DNA of 33,032 bases from Ilumatobacteraceae bacterium (GCA_021298435.1 JAJTFJ010000010.1:1-33032); one strand, 5' to 3'. Counted from the first letter of the stretch, positions 24,363 to 32,983 are shown. The notes: generated by a model from the letters alone, not told the origin. A program made the numbers and translations.

Positions 24363-26034
24363 TCAGCCTGCGAAGCCCTTGTTTTCAAGCGACATACGGA
24401 ACTGGTCGACGGCTTCGATGTCACCCGACACCTTGATGTCACCAGCGGCAAATGCTTCACTCCATGGCAAGCGGCCCGACACAACACCCATGAAGATGTC
24501 GCGTGACATGGTGACCAAGCTTTGCGCTCCCCACCCATCGGTGGGTACTGCAACAGAGTTACGAAGATGCAGTCCGCATGTCTCGTCACCCACGGTGAAC
24601 GCGATGTGATGGTTCATGCCTTCGATCTTGTCGGGGTCCATGATCACGCGCAGTGTGTGCACGATGCCAGTGGCTGCAGATTCGGCAAGGAACTTTGGAT
24701 TGAAATTATGCACCATGAAGCGATCCATCGGGAAAGAACCATCAAGGTGACGTGCACGAGTGATGCACCAGTTACGAATGTTCGCTGCTGGTGTGCGCTC
24801 TGCAATCACGCGCAAACATTTCGCAAGCAGATTGCGCTCATCCTGCGTTGTGCCAACAGAACGCACCAACCACGTGGCAAGTTCTGTTGCCCACCGAACA
24901 TCCTCATCTTCCAGTGCCTTTGCAGACTGGGCTGCTACTTCGGCACGACCACCAAAGCCGGCGATGAGCTTGCCATACCGCTCTGTTGGTTCTTCAGGGA
25001 ACAACTTTGATTCGTCGCCATCAAACCAACCACGGATACCCATGAAGATCTGACGCACATGGTGTTCCGTGACGCCATAACGCTCTGAGGTGAGATAGTC
25101 CACGTCATACAGCGATGGCAATGTGATACGCGATGCAATCTGATCAGTGGTCCAACCCTTGTTGATGCCGCGCACCGTTTGATCCCACATGAACTGAATG
25201 GAGTCGCGATAGCGGGTTGCCTTCTCGCGGATATTGTCCTTGCCCTTGAGCGCAGGACCGTGTGTTGCGACGAGGTATTCCGGCGCCCACTTGATGATGT
25301 TATCGATGCCGGGAATCAACACGCGTGGGTCGCGGTATTCCTCACCACGAATGGCGAACACGTTGAACAACACTGGCCACACCGAGTTGTGGATGCACGT
25401 GCCAATTTCAGGGAAGTAGAAGTTCACCGAGTCATCAGAGTCGCTCGGCGAATGGACTGTTTCCACTTTCAATCCTGCAATCGTGAGCGAATCACGTGCG
25501 CCAAGAAGATGTGTCGCTTCGATATAGCCCGGCGTATACGGGGCATGAGCAGGGTGCTTATAGAAATAGCCAAGCCCCACGTTCACTGTCGCATCGGGAC
25601 CTTCTGTTGGCATCACGATTGCGAATTGCTCGACGAGACCACGTGCATATGCCGGCGAAATTTCTCCAAGAGTACGAGATCGGCAATGGCGTGACATGAT
25701 TGCCCTCTTGCAGAATCGCCTTCGTGCCTTCTACGTAGTGGAAGTGCGTGTAGATCACAGCTGCGATTGGTGCATCAGTCATTTCACGCAAACGACGCAG
25801 TGCCTCGCGCATCTCTTCAATTGACTCACCAGTATCAATTGCGATGATTCCCTCTGGTGCCTCAATAAATGACTGGTTGGATAAGCCATTGCCAATAAGG
25901 TTCCACACACCCTTGCGCACTTCATTGAAGCCAGCGGTGATCACTTCGCTTTGGTTCGCATGACCAGTGTGTACTCGCTGTCCGCCTGCTGTGGTGACGA
26001 CATTGATGTCGGTGGTATCAAAACTGCGTGTCAT
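24363..26034 (-). pseudogene. Alkylsulfatase-like metallo-beta-lactamase-fold hydrolase, frame broken
   Basis: Coding pieces: N-terminal from ATG 26034 to about 25697 (around 113 aa), C-terminal from about 25676 to 24363 (around 437 aa). The first half carries VWNLIGNGLSNQSFIEAPEGIIAIDTGES-type MBL strands and VIYTHFHYVEGTKAIL. The second half has GEISPAYARGLVEQF, the alkylsulfatase dimerisation segment and a C-terminal SCP2-like domain. Between LQEGNHV and RTLGEIS roughly 10 residues (a PIxGHxxI-type strand) appear missing and the frame changes. The Zn motif is HFHYVEG where classical HxHxDH is expected. AAAGGA precedes the ATG, which overlaps the TetR stop (ATGA). This family removes sulfate from alkyl esters, matching the downstream arylsulfatase. 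Confidence 0.75.
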
Positions 26035-26699
26035 TGGGTGTCCTTTAATGAAGAGTTCTTTGTGGTGAGAGAGTTGAGTGTGACCTGAGTCGGAGCGAGC
26101 AAGATGCCACAGCACGTGGCGAGCACATCGTCGATGAGTTCAGCTGCCGACAAACGAGTGGAGCCTTGGTCACGCGCCCACTCCCAGTCGGCAACGACAC
26201 CGATGTAGTGCGTCATCATCTGCTCGATCCGCGCACGGCGAATACGCGGTGGCAATTCGGTCAAGATCTCTGAGAGGCGACGCGTGATTTCAATGACCGG
26301 AACCGACACGGGCAGTGGGTTCTTCACCAGCTTGGCAAATTGGTCAAACTGTGTGCGCAACAAGAATCGTCCGTACCAACCTTCGTGGCTGGTGACGTAT
26401 TCAATGAGCGGCACCATGAGCGCAGCTACAAGCGCCGGCACGTCACGTTGCACGCCTTGCGCGTCAATGTCGGCAATCATCTGCAAGCGATGCTCGTTGA
26501 TGTCGTTCATGCGGCGAGTGAACACGGCGGCCACCAAACCAGCGCGATCAACAAAGTGATACTGCGCAGCAGAGTTGTTGCGCTGCCCTGCCGCAATCGA
26601 GATGTCACGGAGCGATGCAGTCTCAATGCCATGCACTGCGAAGAGTTCTTCGGCAGCGTCAAGGAGTGCTGTGCGTGATTCTTCGCCCGACCGTGCCAT
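26031..26699 (-). CDS. TetR-family transcriptional regulator
   Basis: 222 aa. N-terminal HTH fits TetR: ALLDAAEELFAVHGIETASL and RDISIAAGQRNNSAAQYHFVDRAGLVAAVF. The ligand domain is alpha-helical and diverged. It heads the metallo-hydrolase - arylsulfatase operon and overlaps it by ATGA. A -10 TAGTAT lies 6 nt before the ATG and a 16-bp palindrome overlaps it (separate entry), so it very probably represses its own operon, released by an organosulfate, alcohol or acyl-type ligand. Confidence 0.92.
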   Translation of the reverse strand: MARSGEESRTALLDAAEELFAVHGIETASLRDISIAAGQRNNSAAQYHFVDRAGLVAAVFTRRMNDINEHRLQMIADIDAQGVQRDVPALVAALMVPLIEYVTSHEGWYGRFLLRTQFDQFAKLVKNPLPVSVPVIEITRRLSEILTELPPRIRRARIEQMMTHYIGVVADWEWARDQGSTRLSAAELIDDVLATCCGILLAPTQVTLNSLTTKNSSLKDTQ

Positions 26700-26705
26700 G
26701 GCTGA

Positions 26706-26725
26706 ATACTAAGTCACCTGACTTA
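26706..26725 (-). promoter_or_regulatory. TetR operator and -10 element
   Basis: TAAGTCA-CC-TGACTTA (26710-26725) is a perfect 16-bp palindrome. The -10 hexamer TAGTAT (26711-26706, minus) overlaps its edge and sits 6 nt upstream of the tetR ATG. This is the expected geometry for an autorepressing TetR binding site. Confidence 0.7.
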
Positions 26726-26753
26726 CCTGCGCCTCAGCCAAGCCCCGACATAC

Positions 26754-26787
26754 AAAAGGACCCCGAGCCGAAGCCCGGGGTCCTTTT
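26754..26787 (-). terminator. Strong intrinsic terminator of nrdJ
   Basis: AAAAGGACCCCG (26754-26765) pairs fully with CGGGGTCCTTTT (26776-26787) around a 10-nt loop. Read on the minus strand it begins 30 nt after the nrdJ stop and ends in a U-tract. The A/T arms make it bidirectional. It isolates nrdJ from the tetR promoter. Confidence 0.9.
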
Positions 26788-26817
26788 CGTTCTAGCGACG
26801 CAGGCCGCCGCGTGGGA

Positions 26818-29661
26818 TCAGCTACAGCCGCTGGTGCTGCCGCATGATGGGCATGCGTGGCATGAGCCTGCACGCTGCATCTGCACACCACACATCATGC
26901 ACATTGGTGCATCGCTGTGTGCTGCGGGGCGAGACATGCCCTGCGGTGCTGAGTGGTCAGAGATCGGAGCTGTTGGCGCGATGCCCAACTCGATCTGTGT
27001 CACCAACTCGGACACTGACTGGACTGACTTTGGATCAGTTGCAATCTCGGTGCCGTTGTTGTTCTCAATGATTCCTTCTTCAACACCAGGAAGTGTTGGC
27101 TGAATGCGCTCGTCACGGCTGAAGATGCCGAGTTCTGCACGCTCGTCGTATGTCATGTATTCCAACGCGAGGCGACGGAACAGGTAGTCCATGATTGACG
27201 AGGCCATACGGATGTCTGGATCGTCTGTCATGCCTGCTGGCTCGAAACGCATATTGGTGAATGCTTCAACGAAGGCGCGAAGTGGCACACCGTACTGAAG
27301 GCCATACGAGATGGACTTCGCGAATGCGTCCATGATGCCCGAGAGGGTGGAACCCTGCTTGGAAACCGTAAGGAACATTTCGCCGGGGCGACCGTCTTCG
27401 TACTCACCGATGTTTGCAAAGCCCTTGCAATCAGCAACGCGGAACTCGAAAGTACGACCGCGACGTGAGCGAGGAAGTTTCTGACGAACTGGCTGAGTAA
27501 CAATCTTCTCAACGACGCGCTCGATGACCTGTGTTGCAGCATCAGCAGTTGTGGTGTCGGAGGAATCGCTGTCCTTCTTCACGGTGCTGAGTGGCTGGCC
27601 CACCTTGCAGTTGTCGCGGTAGATAGCAACGGCCTTGATGCCGAGCTTCCAAGACAACATGTGCAATGCCTCGATGTCTTCGATGGTTGCTTCTTCAGGC
27701 ATGTTCACTGTCTTGGAGATTGCACCAGACAAGAACGGCTGCACTGCGCCCATCATGCGAACGTGACCTTCGTAATGAATGGTGTTGTCGCCCATGGAGC
27801 ATGCGAACACCGATACGTGGTTCGACTCAAAGTGTGGTGCACCAATGATCGACTTGTTCTCATCGATGTAGGCGATGATGTCATCAACCTGCTGAGTGCC
27901 GTAACCAAGGCGGCGAAGTGCGCGTGGAATTGTCTGGTTGACAATGCTCATGGAGCCGCCACCGACCATCTTCTTGAACTTCACGAGACCAAGGTCTGGC
28001 TCAACACCAGTGGTGTCACAGTCCATCATGAGGCCGATGGTGCCGGTTGGTGCGAGCACCGATGCCTGTGAGTTACGCACGCCGTACTCTTCACCGTCGC
28101 GCACTGCTGCTTCCCATGACTCAAGGCCGGCAAGCAAAAGGTCTTGCTGTACTTCGTTGGCATCGAGGATCTTGCTGTGCTCATCGCGGTGCATGCGAAG
28201 AACGTTGAGCATGTACTTCTCGTTCTCTGCGAAACCTGCGAAGGGTCCCATGCGGCTGGCGGTACGTGCGCTGGTTGCGTATGCATGACCTGTCATGAGG
28301 GACGTGAGAGCTGCTGCCCATGCACGGCCTTCCTTCGAGTCGTATGCGAAACCAAGTGCCATCAGAAGTGCACCGAGGTTTGCGTACCCAATTCCGAGCT
28401 GGCGGAATTTGCGAGTGTTCTCGCCGATCTTCTCTGTTGGGTAGTCAGCGCGACCGACAAGGATTTCCTGTGCGGTGAACATGACCTCAACTGCGTGGCG
28501 GTATGCCTCGACGTCGAAACGATCGTTGTCATCAAGGAACTTCAACAAGTTGAGCGATGCAAGGTTGCACGCTGAGTTGTCGATGTGCATGTATTCAGAG
28601 CATGGGTTTGAACCGTTGATGCGGTCTGTTGCATGCGCTGTGTGCCACTTGTTGATGGTGGTGTCGAACTGCAAACCGGGGTCAGCACATTCCCATGCTG
28701 CGGTGGCAAGTTGACGCCAGAGATCACGGGCCTTGATGGTGCGCACTGTGCGGCCATCGGTGATTGCCTTGAGGTTCCAATCGCGGTCCTCTTCGACTGC
28801 CTGCATGAACTCGTCAGTGACGCGCACTGAGTTGTTTGCGTTCTGGTACTGGACGCTGAACGAGTCAGCACCGTCGAGGTCCATGTCGAAACCTGCATCG
28901 CGAAGGACGCGAGCCTTGCGCTCTTCTTTCACCTTGCACCAGATGAATTCTTCGACGTCTGGGTGATCGCCGTTGAGGATGACCATCTTTGCTGCACGAC
29001 GGGTCTTGCCGCCTGACTTAATGGTGCCGGCTGATGCGTCTGCACCGCGCATGAATGAAACAGGACCAGATGCTGTTCCGCCGCCTTCAAGGAGCTCTGC
29101 GCTGGAACGGATCTTGGAAAGGTTGATACCGGAGCCTGAACCACCCTTGAAGATCACGCCTTCTTCGCGGTACCAGTTGAGGATTGCCGACATCTTGTCT
29201 TCCACAGAAAGGATGAAGCATGCGCTCGCCTGCTGTGGCACGCCCTTCACGCCAATGTTGAACCACACGGGGCTGTTGAAAGCTGCACGCTGTGTGACGA
29301 GGATGAACTTGAGCTCTGCGCGGAATGCTTCTGCTTCTTCGCTATCGACGAAGTAGCCGCCCTCGATGCCCCAGGTGGTAATGGTGTCAGCAACGCGGTC
29401 GATGACCTGACGCATGCTGTGCTCACGCTCTGGGGTGCCTGGTGTACCGCGGAAGTACTTCTGGGTGACGATGTTGGTGGCGTTGAGTGACCAGGACACT
29501 GGGAACTCAACGTCGAGCTGCTCGAATGCAACGGTGCCATCGCGCCAGTTGGTGATGCGCGAGTCGCGCTTTTCCCATGCCACTTCGTCGTATGGGTGAA
29601 CACCCGGGGTTGTAAAGAATCGACCGATTCCGATGGACAAGCGATCTGGTGCGAGTGACAT
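26818..29661 (-). CDS. nrdJ: NrdJ, adenosylcobalamin-dependent (class II) ribonucleotide reductase
   Basis: 947 aa. Reduces ribonucleotides to deoxyribonucleotides for DNA synthesis; uses adenosylcobalamin instead of a metal-oxygen radical subunit, so it works with or without oxygen. Active-site motifs: ACFILSVED (C148, redox Cys), NPCSEY (C354 and E356, radical Cys/Glu) and NSACNLASLNLL (C365). The C-terminus ends in a Cys-rich tail (C921, C924, C934, C937, C940, C946) typical of a zinc/thiol-transfer tail of long class II enzymes. AGGAG lies 5 nt before the ATG. No other RNR gene is in the window. The upstream 430 bp is a complex control region. Confidence 0.97.
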   Translation of the reverse strand: MSLAPDRLSIGIGRFFTTPGVHPYDEVAWEKRDSRITNWRDGTVAFEQLDVEFPVSWSLNATNIVTQKYFRGTPGTPEREHSMRQVIDRVADTITTWGIEGGYFVDSEEAEAFRAELKFILVTQRAAFNSPVWFNIGVKGVPQQASACFILSVEDKMSAILNWYREEGVIFKGGSGSGINLSKIRSSAELLEGGGTASGPVSFMRGADASAGTIKSGGKTRRAAKMVILNGDHPDVEEFIWCKVKEERKARVLRDAGFDMDLDGADSFSVQYQNANNSVRVTDEFMQAVEEDRDWNLKAITDGRTVRTIKARDLWRQLATAAWECADPGLQFDTTINKWHTAHATDRINGSNPCSEYMHIDNSACNLASLNLLKFLDDNDRFDVEAYRHAVEVMFTAQEILVGRADYPTEKIGENTRKFRQLGIGYANLGALLMALGFAYDSKEGRAWAAALTSLMTGHAYATSARTASRMGPFAGFAENEKYMLNVLRMHRDEHSKILDANEVQQDLLLAGLESWEAAVRDGEEYGVRNSQASVLAPTGTIGLMMDCDTTGVEPDLGLVKFKKMVGGGSMSIVNQTIPRALRRLGYGTQQVDDIIAYIDENKSIIGAPHFESNHVSVFACSMGDNTIHYEGHVRMMGAVQPFLSGAISKTVNMPEEATIEDIEALHMLSWKLGIKAVAIYRDNCKVGQPLSTVKKDSDSSDTTTADAATQVIERVVEKIVTQPVRQKLPRSRRGRTFEFRVADCKGFANIGEYEDGRPGEMFLTVSKQGSTLSGIMDAFAKSISYGLQYGVPLRAFVEAFTNMRFEPAGMTDDPDIRMASSIMDYLFRRLALEYMTYDERAELGIFSRDERIQPTLPGVEEGIIENNNGTEIATDPKSVQSVSELVTQIELGIAPTAPISDHSAPQGMSRPAAHSDAPMCMMCGVQMQRAGSCHACPSCGSTSGCS

Positions 29662-29725
29662 GTTGGCTCCTGTTTGGCGTGGATTGTGGTCGTGAGACCT
29701 ATGAATTCTGCAAATCCACCCCCAA

Positions 29726-29772
29726 CCACAATATGTTGTGGGTGACTTCGCTCCTACTGTGGTGTAACCACA
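29726..29772 (-). promoter_or_regulatory. Two palindromes, NrdR-box-like, upstream of nrdJ
   Basis: CCACAATATGTTGTGG (29726-29741) is a near-perfect 16-bp palindrome of the NrdR-box type. A second palindrome, TGTGGTGTAACCACA (29758-29772), has its centre about 31 bp away, the helical spacing usual for paired NrdR boxes, though its arms are inverted in order. NrdR, the universal RNR repressor, is the expected binder. They lie just downstream of the predicted transcription start. Confidence 0.55.
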
Positions 29773-29784
29773 AGAGGTTGAGAG

Positions 29785-29814
29785 ATTACAGCACCGTAGT
29801 TACACCCGTGTCAA
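29785..29814 (-). promoter_or_regulatory. Sigma-70 promoter of nrdJ
   Basis: On the minus strand a perfect -35 TTGACA (29814-29809), an 18-bp spacer and -10 TGTAAT (29790-29785). Start of transcription is predicted near 29778, giving a leader of about 115 nt with the NrdR-like palindromes inside it. Confidence 0.75.
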
Positions 29815-29821
29815 CGACCCT

Positions 29822-29837
29822 CGCGAAATATTTTGCG
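29822..29837. repeat. 16-bp near-palindrome upstream of the nrdJ -35
   Basis: CGCGAAATATTTTGCG is self-complementary apart from one G:T pair, with an AT core. It is centred about 18 bp upstream of the -35 (around position -51), a place suited to an activator or repressor. No known family consensus is recognised. Confidence 0.5.
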
Positions 29838-29860
29838 CAGTGCGGTCGCGGCGCGAGAAA

Positions 29861-29889
29861 CCAGGTCACGGAACCGCCCGGTTCCCTGG
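29861..29889 (-). repeat. Hairpin between molybdopterin gene and nrdJ promoter
   Basis: GGAACCG-CC-CGGTTCC (29870-29885) has 7-bp perfect arms, and flanking CCAG / CTGG (29861-29864, 29886-29889) extends the stem past a 5-nt bulge. No U-tract. It may end transcripts from upstream or be a regulatory hairpin. Confidence 0.45.
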
Positions 29890-29967
29890 ATCAAGAAGAA
29901 ACTTCTCCCCCACATCCGGCCTCTCGCAGCCGCTTCCGACTACCCCCTGAACCTACGGGTAACCCCC

Positions 29968-30084
29968 TGTGGATTGGAAGTGGACAACCATGTGAATTAC
30001 AGGAAATATCTGGGGAAACCCTTGTGTAATCAGTGGATGAACCTGTGGGGCACCTGTGTGTAAGTACACCCGTCCTGTGGACGG
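29968..30084 (-). promoter_or_regulatory. Cluster of DnaA-box-like and CCTGTG repeats
   Basis: All in one orientation: TGTGGATTG (29968-29976), AGTGGACAA (29979-29987, 8/9 to the actinobacterial TGTGGACAA form), AGTGGATGA (30032-30040) and TGTGGACGG (30076-30084). CCTGTG occurs at 29966, 30042, 30053 and 30074; the last three are 11 and 21 bp apart. This part of the 433-bp gap (29662-30094) holds no ORF of note. Function is inferred, not shown. Confidence 0.35.
30058..30084 (-). terminator. Paired hairpins after the molybdopterin oxidoreductase gene
   Basis: GTGTA-AG-TACAC (30058-30069) abuts CCGTCC-TGT-GGACGG (30070-30084). They begin 10 nt after the stop of the oxidoreductase on the minus strand. 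No U-tract, so likely a weak terminator or 3' stabiliser. One DnaA-like site is inside the second hairpin. Confidence 0.45.
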
Positions 30085-30094
30085 AGGGCCAGAT

Positions 30095-32353
30095 TTAGGC
30101 GGGCTGGAGAGTGACGGGGATGGCGTTCAAGACGGCATTGCCCGAGATCGGGTCGATAATCGACTCATCCGTGAGGATGTTCGAGTTCACTCCGGCCTTG
30201 CGAGCCGCTACGTCCATTTTGGTGCCCGCCACGCCGTGACCCCATCCGTGGGGCAAGCTGACGACTCCTGGGCGCACGCTGTCGGTGATTTCGACAGGTG
30301 CCTCGACCGAGCCCACACGACTTGTGATGCGCACTGCTGCGCCCTCAGCAAGACCCAACCGCGCCGCATCATCAGGATGTACCTGTGCAGTGCACGACAA
30401 CGAACCCTTCGTCAGCACATTGATGTTGTGCATCCACGAATTGTTTGACTTCAATTCACGGCGACCCACCAACAACATCTGATCATCATCAGCAAGTGCG
30501 ATCGAAGCTTCGAGTCGCACGAGATCTGCAATCAACGACGGCGGTGACAACTCAATCATGCCGGTGGGTGTGCGCAGACCTTCAGGGATGCGTGGCTCGA
30601 GTGCACCGAGATCAACACCGTGTGGATTCGCTAACAACACATCAAGCGACAAGCCCGTGGGGTTTGCACCAAAGGCAGCACCGTAGGGGCCTGTTTGCAA
30701 CATGAAATCAAGCATGCGTGCAGTGCCGCGCCGTCCGTCTTTGTTGAGCATTGCAAGAATTTCATCTGCATCGCGTCCGCTGATTGTTGACGATGAATTC
30801 GCAACAGCTGATGTCACCGATGCATTGATCATTTGGTCATCCATCAGTGCTGGGTCAACGTTTGTTCCCAATCCTTGCAAGATGGCGCCCATCTTCACAA
30901 GGATCTCCCATTCGTCGGGCGTATCAGCATCTTTCTTCAGTACTGGTTCGCTGTAGTTCGCAACATTGCGCACTGCGTATGCATACAAACCAATGTCGTA
31001 GTGATCTTTCTCTAACGCTGATGGCGGCGGAAGAATCACGTTTGCATGACGTGTTGTTTCATTCAGATAGATATCAATCGACACCATGAATTCAAGTTCT
31101 GCCAATGCTTTGTCTAACTGCACGGAGTTCTGCGTTGACAACACAGGGTTACCTGCGACTGTGATGGTCGCGCGAATTTGATTTTCACCAGGTGTGAGAA
31201 TTTCTTCGGCAAGAACTGCCACCGGATATTCACCAATAACTTCAGGCTTATTGCTCACGCGACTGTGGCCGCGACCCGTTTGGAATCCCTTGCCTTTTCC
31301 AGCAGATCCACGTGTTGTTGCACTGCCTGCAGCAGGCGTTGTGAACATGTCGCCACCACGCTTGTCGAAGTTGCCCGTGATGATGCTGAGCGCATTCACT
31401 AGCCATGCATTTGTTGCACCGAACTCCACAGTGTTGACACCAATGCGTCCGTACACCGCACACGTTGGTGCTGCACACATCTCACGTGCGATGCGTGTGA
31501 TTGTTTCTGCAGGAACGCCAGTTGCAGCCGTGACCTTCTCTGGAGTGAATGGCGCAACAGCTGCGCGGAATTCTTCAAGACCATTCATTAACGAACCAAT
31601 ACGTGGTTCCACTTTTGCAATGCCTTCTGCAAACATCACGTTGGCAAGTGCTGCCATGAACAAGCCGTCAGTTCCTGGACGAATCGACACCCACTCGTCA
31701 CTGTTCTCTGCAGTCTTGGTACGGCGTGGATCAACTACAACAACTTTTCCACCACGTGCACGAATGGCTTGCAAGCGACCCGGGTAATCAGGCGCTGTAC
31801 ACAAACTGCCGTTTGACATGTACGGGTTCGCGCCCAACATCAACAAGTAATCCGTGTGATCAAGATCAGGAACCGGAATGTGTTGTGCAGTGCCGAACAT
31901 GAAGCCACCAGCAACGTGCATGGGCACCTGGTCAACCGATGATGCAGAGAAGATGTTGCGAGTACCCATCGAACGCAACATCACACCACTGAACAACTGT
32001 GGCCCAAGGTTGTGCGCATTCGGATTACCCAAATATGCAGACAGCGCTCCACGACCATGACGGTCGATCACACCCATGAGTCCGCGCTCAACTTCTTCCC
32101 ACGCTTCTTGCCACGACACTTCAACATGCACACCGTTGCGCTTCACCATTGGCTTGCGCAGACGATCAGGGTCTTCATGCAGTTGCTTCAGCGTGCTGCC
32201 CTTCGGACAAATGAATCCGTGACTGAAGACGTCGTCCTTGTCGCCGCGAATGCGAACAATCTGCTCCTGTGGGTTCACAGAGATCTCCAAGCCGCAGGTG
32301 GCCTCGCAGAGCGGGCAGGTGCGGAAAACGGTGCGGTTCTGGTCGCTTGTCAT
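30095..32353 (-). CDS. Molybdopterin-dependent oxidoreductase (DMSO reductase superfamily)
   Basis: 752 aa. N-terminal 4Fe-4S motif CPLCEATC...CPKG (C13, C16, C20, C49, with K51), as in formate dehydrogenase/nitrate reductase-type subunits. Bis-MGD-binding segments include LLMLGANPYMSNGSL, VVVVDPRRTKTAE and a C-terminal PHGWGHGVAGTKM region. The Mo ligand position cannot be assigned from the stretch SASSVDQVPMHVAGG. No Tat signal, so cytoplasmic. No partner subunit or cofactor gene lies beside it, and the substrate is unknown; related stand-alone members are common in Actinomycetota. The start ATG 32353 has no clear ribosome binding site; CAGAGT lies 6 nt upstream, a weak leaderless -10. Confidence 0.9.
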   Translation of the reverse strand: MTSDQNRTVFRTCPLCEATCGLEISVNPQEQIVRIRGDKDDVFSHGFICPKGSTLKQLHEDPDRLRKPMVKRNGVHVEVSWQEAWEEVERGLMGVIDRHGRGALSAYLGNPNAHNLGPQLFSGVMLRSMGTRNIFSASSVDQVPMHVAGGFMFGTAQHIPVPDLDHTDYLLMLGANPYMSNGSLCTAPDYPGRLQAIRARGGKVVVVDPRRTKTAENSDEWVSIRPGTDGLFMAALANVMFAEGIAKVEPRIGSLMNGLEEFRAAVAPFTPEKVTAATGVPAETITRIAREMCAAPTCAVYGRIGVNTVEFGATNAWLVNALSIITGNFDKRGGDMFTTPAAGSATTRGSAGKGKGFQTGRGHSRVSNKPEVIGEYPVAVLAEEILTPGENQIRATITVAGNPVLSTQNSVQLDKALAELEFMVSIDIYLNETTRHANVILPPPSALEKDHYDIGLYAYAVRNVANYSEPVLKKDADTPDEWEILVKMGAILQGLGTNVDPALMDDQMINASVTSAVANSSSTISGRDADEILAMLNKDGRRGTARMLDFMLQTGPYGAAFGANPTGLSLDVLLANPHGVDLGALEPRIPEGLRTPTGMIELSPPSLIADLVRLEASIALADDDQMLLVGRRELKSNNSWMHNINVLTKGSLSCTAQVHPDDAARLGLAEGAAVRITSRVGSVEAPVEITDSVRPGVVSLPHGWGHGVAGTKMDVAARKAGVNSNILTDESIIDPISGNAVLNAIPVTLQPA

Positions 32354-32386
32354 CCCGTCACTCTGTCACGAACGGGCACCACTTCG

Positions 32387-32392
32387 TACACT
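32387..32392 (+). promoter_or_regulatory. -10 element of the RibD-like gene (leaderless)
   Basis: TACACT, then exactly 6 nt (TGGCGC), then ATG 32399. The divergent oxidoreductase starts 45 bp away. Between them CCCGT (32354-32358) and ACGGG (32372-32376) form a 5-bp inverted repeat, with GTCAC repeated inside, a possible shared operator. Confidence 0.55.
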
Positions 32393-32398
32393 TGGCGC

Positions 32399-32983
32399 AT
32401 GAGCCGCAGTGTGGAGATATGCATGATCACCACACTCGACGGCGCCATTGACGTGAACGGCCGCTCCCAGCCCCTGGGCGGCCCCGCCGACCAGAAACGA
32501 CTCATTGGCTTGCGCGCTGAGTCCAGCGTCGTTGTAGTGGGTGCTGGCACCATGCGCACAGAGAACTATGGCGTGCCATCTAAGCCAGGCCTGCGCATCG
32601 GCGTTGTCACGTTGTCGTGCAACCTTGATTTCTCGGCTCCCCTCTTCGCCTCCGGCTCGGGCTTCATCATCACCACCACCGATGCGCCCGATGTACCTGT
32701 CGACAGCATCCGCGCTGGCGTGGGGCGCATCAACTTTGCAGAGGTCATTGCGCAATTACCCGAGGAAATGATTCACGTTGAGGGCGGGCCACAACTGAAC
32801 GCCGCACTGTTTGATGCCGATGTTGTTGACGCCATCAATCTCACGTGGTCACCGCGACTGACGGGCTCGCGTGGACCATCTTTGAGTGCCGCACCGCATG
32901 TGATGCAACGCTTCACACTTGCATCAGTGAAGACAGAAGAAGAATTTGTGTTTGCTCGCTACGAGCGAATCAACAACGCGTAA
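32399..32983 (+). CDS. RibD C-terminal (pyrimidine reductase / DHFR-like) domain protein
   Basis: 194 aa, a stand-alone reductase domain without the deaminase half. N-terminal strand VEICMITTLDGAIDVNG, NADPH-binding GAGTMRTENYG (48-58) and late IHVEGGPQLNAALF all match RibD_C. It may reduce the ribityl intermediate of riboflavin synthesis or another pterin/flavin-like substrate. The frame is open upstream from 32012 but that lies inside the divergent oxidoreductase; the -10 and homology both select ATG 32399. Confidence 0.88.
   Translation: MSRSVEICMITTLDGAIDVNGRSQPLGGPADQKRLIGLRAESSVVVVGAGTMRTENYGVPSKPGLRIGVVTLSCNLDFSAPLFASGSGFIITTTDAPDVPVDSIRAGVGRINFAEVIAQLPEEMIHVEGGPQLNAALFDADVVDAINLTWSPRLTGSRGPSLSAAPHVMQRFTLASVKTEEEFVFARYERINNA

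Noticed and set aside
29966-30084. Chromosomal origin of replication
   Set aside because: No dnaA, dnaN or other origin-linked genes are present and the repeats are few and imperfect.
29662-30094. Cobalamin riboswitch upstream of nrdJ
   Set aside because: I looked for the conserved B12-box sequence on the coding strand and did not see it; a B12-dependent enzyme would also not be expected to be shut off by B12.
32012-32398. Extension of the RibD-like protein into the divergent oxidoreductase gene
   Set aside because: It is the complement of a well-supported coding sequence, and a -10 element precedes ATG 32399.
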